Below, one piece after another: positions 26,108 through 38,500 of a stretch of 64,000 nucleotides of DNA. Source of the stretch: Eimeria necatrix (lineage: Eukaryota; Apicomplexa; Conoidasida; Eucoccidiorida; Eimeriidae); NCBI RefSeq assembly GCF_000499385.1, contig NW_013651812.1, positions 176,280 to 240,279 on the forward strand, given 5' to 3'. The position numbers and the translations under genes are program-made. Under the pieces are notes generated by a model, which saw only the letters and a list, made by a program, of their open reading frames with translations, searched no databases and was not told where the DNA came from. Every line of letters begins with the position of its first letter. Position 1 is the first letter of the stretch.

Positions 26108-27738
26108 GAGTGCGGTAATTGATGCAGTGACAAAACGGAGGACAAGGGCAGGAGGAACAGACAGTGTTGAAAGAGCGGAGGTCATAGATTTACCACTAAC
26201 AGCTGGCAAAGTGGGGGGATGTGCGCAGAGTGATCTTCTAATGGGTTTATAGTCGGCCATCAATTTGATGCGACTTGAGACACTCCTCATATCCCTTCCT
26301 GACGAGTTGTATTATTTTCGTTTGTGGCGGGTCATTGGTGGGAAATGGACTGCAGACGCGCTATGTCGTCTGTAGCTCTTGAATATACACAAACGTGCGT
26401 TTTTGTGTGCGTGCATACATACTGTATATGTGTAACTTTGCACACATATGCGTATAGAGAGCTGACGGCGGCCTCATTACACTTGTATGCTGAATTTAAT
26501 TTCAAGGGGCGCTCGTCCACGCAGTGAAATGGAGCACTCAGATGTTCATGTTATGAACACAACTCAGTGGCACTACTTTGTTAAGAAGCGTCGATGGCGT
26601 AGCGACCTTGGCACTTGGGTCCCGTTCTCTCCCCAGCACCTGAGGGGATAGGGAGATCGGGGTTGGTGGTTCAAGTGTGTGGCCATCCTCGACTATGATG
26701 CAGTGCGACCAATGAGTGGAAACGTGAACAAGGAGTGCCTGCCTGTCATCGCTCTGCACCGAGATCAATGCGAGGCGTCTCGGTTTTTTTTGCCGAGAAT
26801 GAATACATCCCGAACCATTTACTACACACACGCTTCATCAAAAGTGGCTCGACAGTCCTGCCGAGCGACTTCACATGAACCCCATGGTGATTTTCTCTAC
26901 CTCCCAGGTTTCCCCAACTTCGGAGGCAAAGCCTCCTTTCTTCATCACGCGAACTCATTTCGACTGGGAATTCAGTTGCGGTTGTACACTGATATGCGAC
27001 GTTATGATTTTCACCACGCTAGTGTAGTTATTGAACTGCAGAAGAACGCAAATGGGTACATGGTGCTGCGAATGCAAGTATCTACTTTGCGTAGTGCGCA
27101 GCGCGCCCACACAGATTGTAGCAGATGTCCACGACGTGTAAGAGTACTTCAAAACGCGGCAGCGCAGGACGTAGGCAGTATCGTTGGCAAGGTCGTAGCA
27201 CTGCGAGAAGATCCTGGCAGGGGCAGTTTTAATAGCTAGCCTCTCCGGGACAGCGTCTCCTTCGTCGCTGGCCTTCTTCTTCCGCACACTGTGTCCTCTA
27301 CGTGCCTCCCCGAATTTTTTAATGGATATGACCACAAAAGGAATCGACTCGCGCTAAGGTAGTGTTTGGAACTGAACGGCCCATGAGTTACTTGTTTCGA
27401 TAGAATTTAGATACTTGCCACCACCTTCTGAAGACTGCCTCTGCAGTCTCGTCGAACACGAGCACTTTTCCGCTGAGACAAGCAACTACAAAACAGTCTT
27501 GAAGTGCCATATATTTTGCCTGCCTAGTATTAATGTGTCTTGTTGCTGTCACTTTCGGTCATTTTTAACACTACGCAGGTAAAATATACTGCGCACATTA
27601 ACTAGGTTCAAATTTTCAAAGTTGGGTTAGGCAAGGAGGTCAACAGTGAGCAAAGGAGAGCCCGAATACTTCTGTATTAAAACAATACGTCAAAAAAACA
27701 CCCGCTAGACCGATTCCTATAGATCCCTGGTCATCCTT
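26108..27738. other. Region between MIC4 and TMA7
   Basis: The MIC4 3' untranslated region presumably lies at the left end. Two overlapping open frames, 26679-27239 (+) and 26955-27335 (-), lack ATG starts at their ends and show no family match. The minus-strand one has a basic, coding-looking stretch (KTAPARIFSQCYDLANDT), so a small unrecognised exon is possible but not supported further. Confidence 0.4.
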
Positions 27739-28505
27739 TTATTTCTTCTTGGCGGCTGCCTTGGCCAATAATGCCTTTCGAGCAGCTTCTTCCTCCCTAA
27801 AAGCATCCCGCATGATGCACCGCAAGACACGAAGAGCTGTTCAAGCACTGTGAGATGCTGCTGCGGCTCGTGGTTGTTGAGCTTCCACTCACCGCTTAGC
27901 TTGGGCCTGCTTCTGCTTAAACTCCTTGTCGTCTTCAAATTCAATTGTCTCCTTCTTTGGAGCCTTCAAAGGCTTCTTTTTGCCTCCCTGAGCAGTTTGT
28001 CAAAGGATAGCACGAAGCTGGGAATATGCACCCGAAAGTCGCTACTTCCCGTGCCTGTGAAGAATCTCTAGCTAGCTGCTGAAGAGACTACACAGCGAAG
28101 AAGATTTATGGAATTGCAACTCCTTGTCAAAGTGATCACTGCACTAGGGATGGATGCCCCCAAAAGTCGTGCAGCAATAAAACGGCGGCTACTATCTACT
28201 GTTAGAGAAACTGGCACCAAGAATCCTGTTGCACTTGGCAAGGAATGTTATACTTTGCTACATATATCGCTCTTGGAGCCATTTACTGGAACAGACTGAT
28301 TGTAGTTGAGTCTGACTTTTGACACGGCTTAGCAATGACAAAACCAATGCATCCCGACGATTATCTAACGATCACCCGAATTCCGGAAATTCTAAGAAAC
28401 TACACTGTACAGAAAAATTAAAACGTCCGCAAAGAGCAAGGCAGTCTCCAGCCTCACTCTCACTCTGGTGGGGAACACTAAACATACCTGGTTTCCAGTG
28501 GGCAT
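27739..28505 (-). CDS. TMA7: Translation machinery-associated protein 7 (TMA7/CCDC72), 56 aa
   Basis: Small basic ribosome-associated protein conserved in eukaryotes. Three exons on the minus strand: 28505-28488 (MPTGNQ), 27987-27893 and 27796-27739; phases 0 and 2 close to 57 codons with the stop. The core GGKKKPLKAPKK followed by an acidic stretch, EFKQKQAQAKR and an Ala/Lys-rich end (LLAKAAAKKK) matches the family layout (human: GGKKKPLKQPKK, FKQKQK). The protein is slightly shorter than the 64-residue human one. It is too short and too split to appear as one open frame. Donors are gtatgt and gtgagt, acceptors ctcag and tttag. Confidence 0.87.
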
Positions 28506-28881
28506 CGTGACTCAGGACTGGGAAGGAATTACTACGTTGAAGTTTGTTCCCTTAGAACAATCTAGATTGTTCAAATTAAATGTTTGTTTTGTTCTTAATT
28601 GCCCAAACTTTTGCCCTGCTTCATCTGGTTTCCTTCACCGTTGCATGCACTCAATGGCAAGGCCAGCCACTTACGTCACAATAGCATGACGCCTTGGATG
28701 CTCGGCGCTTTTGCTGTAAATTGTGCTATTATATCTTTCAATGTTAATTAAATTTATGAACTGTGATTGCGCTAGCACTCGGTACCGCCACTTCGTGGGA
28801 CTAGCCATCGTCACGCATTCTTTACAACAGAATTCGCGTTTGAAACACCAGTTCTGCAAGCCCGTATTCAATCTCAGCAAA

Positions 28882-29234
28882 ATGGATATTAGCGGAGACC
28901 AAGTGAAGAAGACTCCGAAGGTTGTTGTTGTCCCTCCGTCAAGCAGGTCAGCGACCCATGGCTGCTCGAGGTGTGTTCAGAAGTGTTTCATACCACACAC
29001 TTCTGTATCTATGAATTTTTTTGCAGACCCCCTGAGGCCCAATTCGCAGACCCGGCAACAGGTGCACCAATTCACGGCAAAATGCCTCCTAAAGGCAACT
29101 CTGGTCCAATAGAAGCTACGAGTGGAGCGTCCAAGTTGCTAGACCCAGCAGACATCGAAGATGTATTTGAGAGGCAGGACAGCCGCATGCCGGATATATG
29201 CGAAGACGAACAAAAAAATTCGAATTCGAAATGA
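28882..29234 (+). CDS. Hypothetical 90-aa protein, two exons
   Basis: Exons 28882-28946 and 29027-29234 join in phase 2 to a 90-residue protein starting MDISGDQVKKTPKVVVVPP and ending with an acidic segment (DPADIEDVFERQD) before a Ser/Asn/Lys tail. It is hydrophilic with no signal peptide or membrane segment. The ATG context (AAAATGGA) is good, and the donor gtcagc resembles others used here. No family recognised. It converges with the minus-strand membrane-protein gene, whose stop lies at 29301, leaving only 66 bases between them. Start and exon count are inferred from splice signals alone. Confidence 0.5.
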
Positions 29235-29300
29235 GCGTGTAAGCTATCAGTTTACAGCGGCACATTTCATGCAGATATGCCCGCTTAACATAATCGAGGT

Positions 29301-30633
29301 TCACACACGAGCTGCACTCTTTGCCACTTTTGCCTTGATGTGTTTTCCAGCGGAAACAACGGCGCCTCCAAAGTTGTCGGCGTATATTTTTGTATATTCC
29401 ATTATGCCTGTAAGCGCCGGCGAAATTGTCAAACAGTTGGCCTGCGGAGGTTGCACAATTCTTACCGTAGGGCATGTTGGCGAAAATAAGAACCAGAAAC
29501 GCAGAGAGGCCAGCTAGTACAACTGAATTTCGGCTATTTATATGCATTCAGGCACGACGCTTGGTTATGGACTCACCGCCACATGCAGCACTGATGGTCC
29601 AGAAGAGGACAGCGTCTGTCTTCAGACACGTCTGAATGGTTATCTGTATCGGGACGTTCCGATTTTGCTTCAATTTGTTGGACTTACCAGAGATTCCGCT
29701 AGAAGCATTGCTCCAGACAACGCAACAGCAGCGTCAACAACGAGTAGAATGTGGTAGGTGTAGACCTGCGCAAGTGGTGTGCCACGAAGTTTACGCCGGC
29801 ATGACGTGCTTCAACTCACGAGCACGATATCAACTACTCTGGAGTGGTGTTGTAAATTTTATAAGAGAGTCATGCTGCATTATCAGCCTTACCCAATAGT
29901 CACAGTGCCGGAGGTCAGTGAGACCTGTTTCCTCAAATGAGTACAAGGAACTTCGCGGCTTCGCGATTCGGGAAATCAGCTGACCTCGACGAGCTCTTTG
30001 ATAGACCTAGAACAGAGGAGAATAAGCCAAGTGTCGTAAACATTTTGGGAGGTCTTCCTCACCAGGGGTGCATTATTATTTTGCTTTCGGTGCTGGCTCC
30101 CTCATTTCTGGCGTATGCCATGAGTCCAGCGCATAGCCCTGTCTGAACTGGCGTTCACAGAGTTCTAAGGAGGTATGTGGTATGTGCTTACCGCAACGAG
30201 AAGGCCGCCCATCAGCCTTGCGAAGCCTGCAAGCTCGTGTGAGGAGTATGTATTCGAGAGGACTGCTCATGCCGTCATACTAATGCAGTCGGGACAGTAG
30301 GATGCCAAAGCAGCAGAAGCAAAGCATGCTGTTCCCCCGCAAAGGCAGAGCCAAAACGCGACCTGAAACATGCAGTGGGATTTTATTTTCAGGCCGGCAA
30401 AACTGTTCGAACTAACCTGCAATGCAGACTGCAGGTGGCCTTGCAGTTTGCCCCGCATGGCCAAGTGACCGTCAAAGGCCATTCGTGCTTGCATCCACAG
30501 CTGCATCTTCAGAAAGTGCTGAAAGGAGAAGATGGTTTGGGTTCTGCTGCAAGCACGGCTTGAAGGAAGGAGCGCATTCGGAAAGATCAGAAATAATGAA
30601 TCTGACGGCACGGGGCGGCTGCCAATTCCTCAT
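29301..30633 (-). CDS. Unrecognised multi-membrane-spanning protein, 7-8 small exons, about 180 aa
   Basis: Exons on the minus strand: 30518-30417, 30362-30281, 30226-30192, 29765-29688, 29631-29577, 29522-29466, 29407-29301, with a possible first exon 30633-30607 (MRNWQPPRA). All seven core exons have AG/GT borders and the phases close exactly to 172 codons with the stop. The peptide has an amphipathic Met/Gln/Leu-rich N-terminal segment (LKMQLWMQARMAFDGHLAM), then three or four hydrophobic segments (VAFWLCLCGGTACFASAALA; FARLMGGLLVAVYTYHILLV; WTISAACGVVLAGLSAFLVL) and a basic cytosolic-type tail (GKHIKAKVAKSAARV). Exons are 35-107 bases, so no long open frame marks the gene. Without exon 1 a start at the Met codon in exon 2 is possible. 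I do not recognise the family; an apicomplexan inner-membrane-complex or mitochondrial membrane protein are guesses. Confidence 0.72.
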
Positions 30634-32548
30634 GCTGTCTGTACACTTCGGCGTTGGTACGCGCCACTGTATGGCAACGAACATTTCTGAAACGCAATAT
30701 GCGTACGTACATACGCAGGAACTGACTGCCTTCACTTGTGTCCCAGCAGGAGCGCGTTTTCGCATTGCTAAATTGTTCACACTAACTTTGACAGCTGTCA
30801 GTGTTCTGCTGTCAGGATAGCTCTGCAGCGAGTAGCTTGTGTCATTGAAATTGTAATGTCAGCGAGTGTCGTAGTGTTGGTTCCGTAGCAACAAATGGCC
30901 ATGATGCGATCTTTCAGTATAGCATTCCTCATTTTGCCAAAAGGTAGGGAATTCCTACGTGTCAAGCATCTAGTTTTCCCGCCATAGACCGGGGTGGAAT
31001 GCGAGCCAACACTGGGTCGTTGCTATGTCCGATGGTGAACACTAAGGCATAGCAATTCAGTGCTGGACTGTGCACTGAAGCCACTGAAAAGGTAAAAGGA
31101 CACGATTTTTCGCTGCGCCTAGTGAACTATGAAGCGCCTTCATGTCTTTGGCTCCCTAGCGAGGATCCAGCTAATGAGCGCACACATAGATAGGCATAAA
31201 CGGATTCACATAATCCTTATAACGCAGCAATATCCTTTGATCTTGCACTTCAACAAATACTTGAAGCAAGGCAAATTTATAAAAGGTGCCCGCGTGCTAC
31301 AGTAGTTCACACTCCGCACAGGCGTACATTTGTTGTTTCGCCGCGTTCAACCATTGAGCTTTCGAATACATAGGAAGCAACAAAACAGCATAATGCTAAT
31401 GTTTTCTAAAAAACTGCGGCAGAAACCTGACGCTCTTCCCTGCTTTCTCGAGCATATGTAACGTGTCGTCTGCGGTGAGATCACCAAACAGTTGCACTGT
31501 TGTTGTTGCAGCATTCGCAGTTGCCCACCCTTTTAGCCAAACTTTTCCTGACACTCAATCATATAGATCGAAGTTGACAGTAATTTTTTGATGGCTTCTC
31601 CTCCTCCACCGTACTTGAACAGTCAGCTTAGCCGTTGGAGTGACGTACTGATCTACTGTCCTCAACTCCACGTCTTAAGGCCCCAGTATCCCTATGTTAC
31701 CAATTACGATCTGCTCTTAAACTTTTTTCGTGGTGAATCAAATGCAGAAACGAGTGAGTTGGAAGGAAGTCCTGTGGAATGACACATTTCTTCGGAACCC
31801 CTAGCTCACAGTAACCACCGCGGCTCGTAAATGCGCGCGTAGAAATGCAACGAGAATGGGACGGTCGCCATGAAAGCTAACTATTATAAGTAAAATAGGT
31901 TAAATTTGTGCTAGTTTGGGGGCCTTGGTAGCCAACACATTGACAGAAGAGACCAACCGGCTCGAAGAACTATCAGCCATCAAGCATGCCACTCTCGGCT
32001 CATGTGCATCTCCACACCTCAGTCGCCTTCTATCCATACTGATAGGGCTTTTTTTTTACTTCTTTTTCATGTTGGAAATTTTTACGCAAAGAAAGACCGG
32101 TAACTGCAGCTTATTCACTAGCAGCGGACCACCTGGCCACAGTTACGGTCAGTCAGTCCTGCCCTATTTATGAAAAAACTGTCTGTCCCCCTGCTTACAC
32201 ATTGAATTCTTCACTACATGTGCATATCGATGAATTTGTTTCCGCAGCCCAACTAACATATTCTTCAGCTTCCTCACATATTTCACGACAGCCGCAGGCG
32301 GTCTAACCGCCATCAGGATCGACTTGGCGCGTAGCGAGCGAGACCAATGCTTCGTACACTGAGGTTCCTAAAATATCCGCAGGCTGCGAATCTGCTGGAT
32401 GATAGTTTTAATGGGGAAACAAGAATTTTTTCTGGGAAGCCTTCGTAGGAAGCCGAAAGGCCTCACTTTGGGGCTGCAAAACAACTCGAAAACGAAGAGT
32501 AGGGCGTGCAGGCCACCTCCTACATAGTGATAAATAAAGCTCACCGCA
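30634..32548. other. Ferlin upstream region with one short open frame
   Basis: The only notable frame is 31591-31782 (+): ATG, 63 codons, beginning MASPPPPYLNSQLSRW and ending acidic. It has no family match and may be chance or an upstream frame in the ferlin leader. Nothing else is supported here; promoter elements of the ferlin are expected in the right half. Confidence 0.4.
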
Positions 32549-35500
32549 ATGGCGGACCTCACGTCTCTGCTGCTTGCGGCCACACTTGGCGGTGGACAAC
32601 CTCGTCAGCCATCTCAGGGTCTCGAACTTCCGTCATTCTTCAACTGCGGGGCAAAGGAAGCAGAAATTGATGAGAAGTTTGTGAATGCTCCCCCACCCAA
32701 GCAGGGACCGCTGTTTTTGCGCATGTGCGTTCTATGTGGAAATGATCTAGCTGCAGGTACGCCTTCGAATCTGTGTTTCTCCCACGACACAAGTCTATTT
32801 CCTTCAACCATCATGCTTTCGTTGCCAAGATAGAGTCGCTCAAACTTGGCCCTAATTAACCGAACTGATGGCTACACCATATTTTTAAGTATTGGTAGCT
32901 GTGCTACATTTCTAGTTTTAGAGACTGCGCAGCACCGTTGTTTCGTTTTCAACAGGCGACGTCACGGGGGCTTCTGACCCGTATGTGAGCATCCGCTATG
33001 AGGGCAACTCCTTTTGCTCGCCGCCTCAGATGAACACGCTCAACCCTGTATGGGAGTATTCGTTCGAGACAGAAATCAAAGTATGCTTAGAGGTTACCTG
33101 GACATTGACACGGCAGGCAATGACGCAAGCTCGAAACAGAAATGACTTTTGTTTTGTGCCCAAGTGCACTTGTGAAAGTTTTGCGTCTTTGAACCGTTCT
33201 TTTTTCTGCTGGGCGATCAGGAAAATGGAACTCTACATATTAGCGTGTACGACCAAGACATGGGGATGCAAGGCGATTTTTTGGGCTCTTGCCAGATGCA
33301 GATAACGAGGAGCCCATGCAAGCTTAAGAAGGAGACGATTCCGCTAGCCTCTGTCCCTGCTCCGTTTTTTTCAAAGCCGCCGAACAGTCGCATAACTGTG
33401 TTCTACCATATTGTCGAGAGACTAGAAGACCAACCAGACTTGGTCGAGCTGGCAAGACGTTTGGGTGACGATGCTACGGAACAGCAGAAGCCGCAGAACA
33501 TGACAGTTAGATGTTACTGCCTGCAAGTAGGCCGTAACTGCACTCAAACACAGGACAGAGGGCAGCTCCCCAATGAATTATCACAGGCTATGGGTTCACT
33601 TTCAGTGAAAATGAGATCCTGCCTCCTGATGGTACCGTCCTTTGAGTCGCTGGCTGTTGCGCGGAACCCATCAGCTGACAAAATTCCTGACACGTACACG
33701 GTACAGCGCAATGGCAGTAGCGCAGCAACTGATGTTGCTGTGATGTGATTCGCCTCGTCTTTTCGGTGCAGACAGACCATCCGTCAGTTTCCAACGACAA
33801 AATGGCGGCCCTACGCTTAACCATCGGATCTCAAAGGGCCATCAGCCCTCCCGGAATCCCTGATGGCGAGCGCTACTTGTATGGCCCCCCGGGTGTGGTA
33901 AGAAGTGTACAAGAAGCACACTCTACTAGCTCAGCTTACGCACTAAAATATTCCCTTACATGCGCATGCAAAAATGACGTCGGCATTTAGAATGAAGAAA
34001 AGTACACAGGTAAACACATCACTGTATAAAACCTGCAGGAGTTTTGTAATTTTTGACAAACACATGCGCCATTCCTTCGCTCTAGGGTTGGCAAACTGAC
34101 TTCAGCTTGAAAGACACCACTCTGGAGGATTTGATGCAATTACGCATTGTTGTCGATTGGATGCTTCGCGAAGCGACGGTAAGTTTGCCCGGTACTCATT
34201 TCTCTCTGCATCCCGGTGCAGTACGGTTTATGATCATTTCTTTAACATCTAATGAGGACATAAAATCACTTCTGCGCGCCTCATTAATACACGTAGGTGC
34301 TCTTGGCCATGCTCAATTCCGGGACAGTTAGGAGGCACAGAATTCGGTTCCTCCCCAGATTCCCTTGCTTGCGCGCAGGCTGATGAGATAGAAGGGGCAC
34401 GGAAGGAATACTTGAGTGCAGAAGCTGTACCAGACCAAAGTCCTGACCCAGGAGACACGGTGCAACCAAACAATGCTGAAGCAACACCTGAAGCAGTCAA
34501 TAACGGTGGGGATTTGCCAGAAGAGCGTCCTTGTCGCATTGGCCAAAAGGTGAAAATCCAAACGACAGCCAGCGGCTTGGCCAGAGAAGAAGAAGTGAGT
34601 AACCGGGATACTGAAGACGCACCTGCACTCACTCTTCAAGGACGTAAGCGCTACCATGGCATAGCCTGTGTACAGTGGCTAGGTGTAAGTAGATATCTTG
34701 AAGGCATAACTGTCAGCTTCAAGCCTACACGCGAGAATTGTGCAGTGTGAACTTGGCAAGGCATCTTCAACATTACGCTCGTGTGCTAATCACAGGGTCT
34801 AAGGCAAGGAGAAGGCGCAAACATAATGGTGACTCTAAGGTGCGTACGGTCCGCATGGATTCCCTCACCGTGGAGCTATCCGCATCTTAGATTTTCCTAC
34901 TCTCCGAAAGCCTTTTCTACCATTGGCTGTCCTTCATGACTATAAATATGCCTGTTCGAAGTGTGTCGTCGTGTTGCAAATTCCCGCCCTTGCCATCGCA
35001 AAAACGCATGGACTGGAGGACCGTAAAGGGCCTTTTCAATGTGTTTGTTTTCCCTCGTCAGAAAGGTTTCTTAACATTTGGCTCATGGCAGTTGCCACTG
35101 GAGGAGATCCGTGAATTTTGCAGCGAGCGTCGCCTATGTGCTTGGGCTGCGCGGTGTACTTTAACGAGTAAAAGCGGAGTCAGAAGGGGAGAGGTACTGG
35201 CACATTATACATAAAGAAAGAGGAACACAAAGATAAAATGTTTTAACAATCAGCGGGCAAATAGCTAATCACTTCTGCATCACTCCGTAACACTTGGAAT
35301 GGGCACTGTGTAAAGCCTCTTCAAGTTCATATGCAACTATTTAGTTTTTTCTGTGTGGTTTTCGGTGCAGCTGCTGATGCACGTTGACATTTTTGCAGAA
35401 GGCGAGAAACCTCTGCCAAGAGTAAACATTTTGCGTTATCCTCCTCCAGTGTAAGTAACGAGCACTCGTTCCTAAAATCCACCTTCTAATGGCTAGCGTG

Positions 35501-38500
35501 TACATGCTAGGAGTCCAACTACTTCCTGTGCCGTGTTTCTCGCGGACAGCTCATGCCTCTCTTCCCATGTCCCACTATAGCGCAAGCAGTTCGACCACTG
35601 ATTTGGGTGGAATAGGATTCTTTGTGCGTAGGTCGCTCGGGTCTGCCATTGCAGCTGCTGTGACACCTGGGAAAGAAACGAATGCTGGAGAACCGTCAGA
35701 GGCCGTTGATCATTCCAAAAAAGATTTGGTGAGATGTGAAGGTCCACAAGTGCACCTGCTCAACCTACGCACTTCCTCAACGGGGGAATGTCTGGATACA
35801 CTGAAAAATTAAGCTGTGTATCCCGTGGTTAGCCGAACGGCTGATGCGCCCGTGCTGCGGATATGTCAAACGAAAAATCTTTACATACACGCTACGCGAC
35901 AGTGGCAGGGTCTGTGTTGGTGGACCATGGCTATTTTTGCAGTCGGCGAATCTTGATCTGTGCTTGCTTGTCGTTATCAAAAACTCGTTGAGGGCGGCAC
36001 GGTACATTTTGAAGCAAACTGCTTCTGATGGTGCGCGCTCCTCTACGTATTCATTCGAACTGTTCTATGGAAACTTTTCAGACTCTGTACCTACACTTGT
36101 ATGCGGACTTCCTGCCGAAGACAGATGCGGACTTCGACTCGCAGCCGTGGAACGACTGTGACCCCTTTGTGGTGATCAAGTCAAGCCACCTGAAGGAACA
36201 GAAAAATTCGTGGACGACAACTGTTCAAAACAATCGCCAGAGAGAAGTTGAATGGGAGTGCATGACTATTCAAGTTTGCAAAGACCAGTAGGACTCAAGC
36301 GGCACGCAACAGCGTCGAATCGGTCGTCCACATTAAGTGTGCTCCTGAAGTCTAACTTGCTAAATAGTCAAACTGCCTCTGCAAAACAATTGTGTCTGCC
36401 ATTTGCAGGCGGCGTCGCCGATTGCAGCTGGAAGTTTTCGACTCTGATACTCCTTTTATGTTTGGCTCGGGCATTTTAAAGCAGCAAGTGGGCATGGCTC
36501 AAATGAGACGAATACCGCTGAACCGTCCCACCTGGCTGCACATGTTTGGAGGTGCAATAAATGGAACGAGGGAAGAATTCAGCACTGCCATGATCAAGGG
36601 AGCTCTGGAGCCTCCGTCAACGTACCGCGGCAGCCTCTGCGTGCTTGCTGACACGAAGCGCACGAAACGAAGAGACTGGCCACCTTTCCCGGACCGGTCG
36701 GGAGTCTTAGTTCATGTCCAAATAACAATCGGCAGAGCCATTTACTTGCCTGACACATATCGGTAAGGCTATTCATCGAAGGAAAGAAGTGACAACCCGC
36801 GCTCTCGTCGATATTTGTCTGCACTGAAAAATACTGCCTGTAGTGTGGCTTGTCTTTCTGCATTGCAGGGGTCGGGAGGTTAGCTTACTAATTCAAGTTC
36901 CTGGATGCGTTCTAGAAATACCTGGACCCATAGTTGCTCCTGGACGTGGGCTTTTTGCTCAGCGGCAAGTAGCCAAGCCAGTTACCCTGACGAGGAATAT
37001 CACTGGAATCCGGAAATGCAGGGAAATGGCTGAAATACCACATGCGAATTCCGATATCCTCGAGTTTCCGGGTTATGTAGACGATAGTGGTGTGCTTCGT
37101 GTGTATAATTGGACAGCACCACGTGCGCAGATGCAACACGACACAGCCATTGCATTCAAAGAAGCTAACGCAAATGGCGGAGGCATAGCAGGCAGCATAT
37201 ATGAGACAGACTCGTCTCTTAAAGGCCTCAGCGAGCTTCCTATTTCCCTGCTGAATGCCTGGGTTTTTCGTGAATCCGAGGCAGTGTTCCTGCTCCCTCA
37301 GGTACAGCATGCTTACGTGTACTTGGTACCAGTTGGAGAGGAACACGAGCCACCCAAAATATTTGGTCGCATTCCCCTCACCCTCAGTGAGCGTACGAAG
37401 GCAGCTTTTGAGAAACATGGTTCAGCAGGAAGTTCCAACGAGTGGCCGCCAGCTGAAGCCTTCGCTTCTGGAAAATCAGACAGCGAATCAGAGCTACAGC
37501 AGATAATCGGACCCAGTAAGAACATGCGCTCTTTAGCATTCAAGAAGCATTGTTTGTTTCCGTTTGCACCTGGGGTGTTTTCTTATTTGCGGTTACACCT
37601 TGCTGAACTCGTCCACCTGAATTCCCAGCACGGATGCTGCAAAAGATTGTGAAATGCCCCTATGTTGTAGCTCTTCATCATTACACTGCAGTGCGGCTTG
37701 ACTCTGCTTGTATTGGCTTAACTTTAAAATACTACGGTGCTCTTCAGACTTTTTTATTCTCTTGTTCACAATCGGGACAGCGTGCACAACGTCTTATCGT
37801 CTGCGCAGGAAGCGGAGAGGAAGCAAAGAAAAGTTTACACCCCGCAGTGCCTGAGTGTGCGAGAATGTCTTGGGAGTCCAGCACAATACGAGAGCCAAAC
37901 TCGGCGTCCATATCCGATGACGGAATCGACATTGAGCCGCTTAAGTGGATCCAAGTATGCAGTTGCTCTTCTGGCTTCTCTGCCCATACAGTGCACAAGA
38001 TGTGTGTTGCTGCACTTTTTTGACACGCATGGAGTACATGCTGTGTAGCTGCTATGTGCGTGCGCTGCTACTTACTGCGCAGATGCATTGGGACCAGTCC
38101 GTGACACCTCTGCCAGAATGTCGCTTTCCTTCCACGTTTGCTGCTTGCCTACTTGCCTCTGCACGTGCTGTTTTAAGCTCCCCAGATTCACCTCCAGCAT
38201 ACGATTCTACTGCTGCTGGTGATTCACAAAGCAGCCTAGACGACCTCAGCGAAGGAAGAGGCTCAGATTCCGCAAGCGGGTAAGGCGGCACACGCCCAAG
38301 ATACGTTTGCTTGTTCTGTCGCTGCGAAAAATTCATCTACATGACGGGCCTCAAGCGTATGCATGAACGCGTTGTTTTGTACAGCTGTCCCGATTCATGT
38401 GTGTCACGGTTGGCCAGTGCTCTGCTGTGTGTCCATAGGAACGCGGACCCTGGGGAGTTGCATACAGACAGACGCTTGACTGTTCAGAACGAAATTCCCA

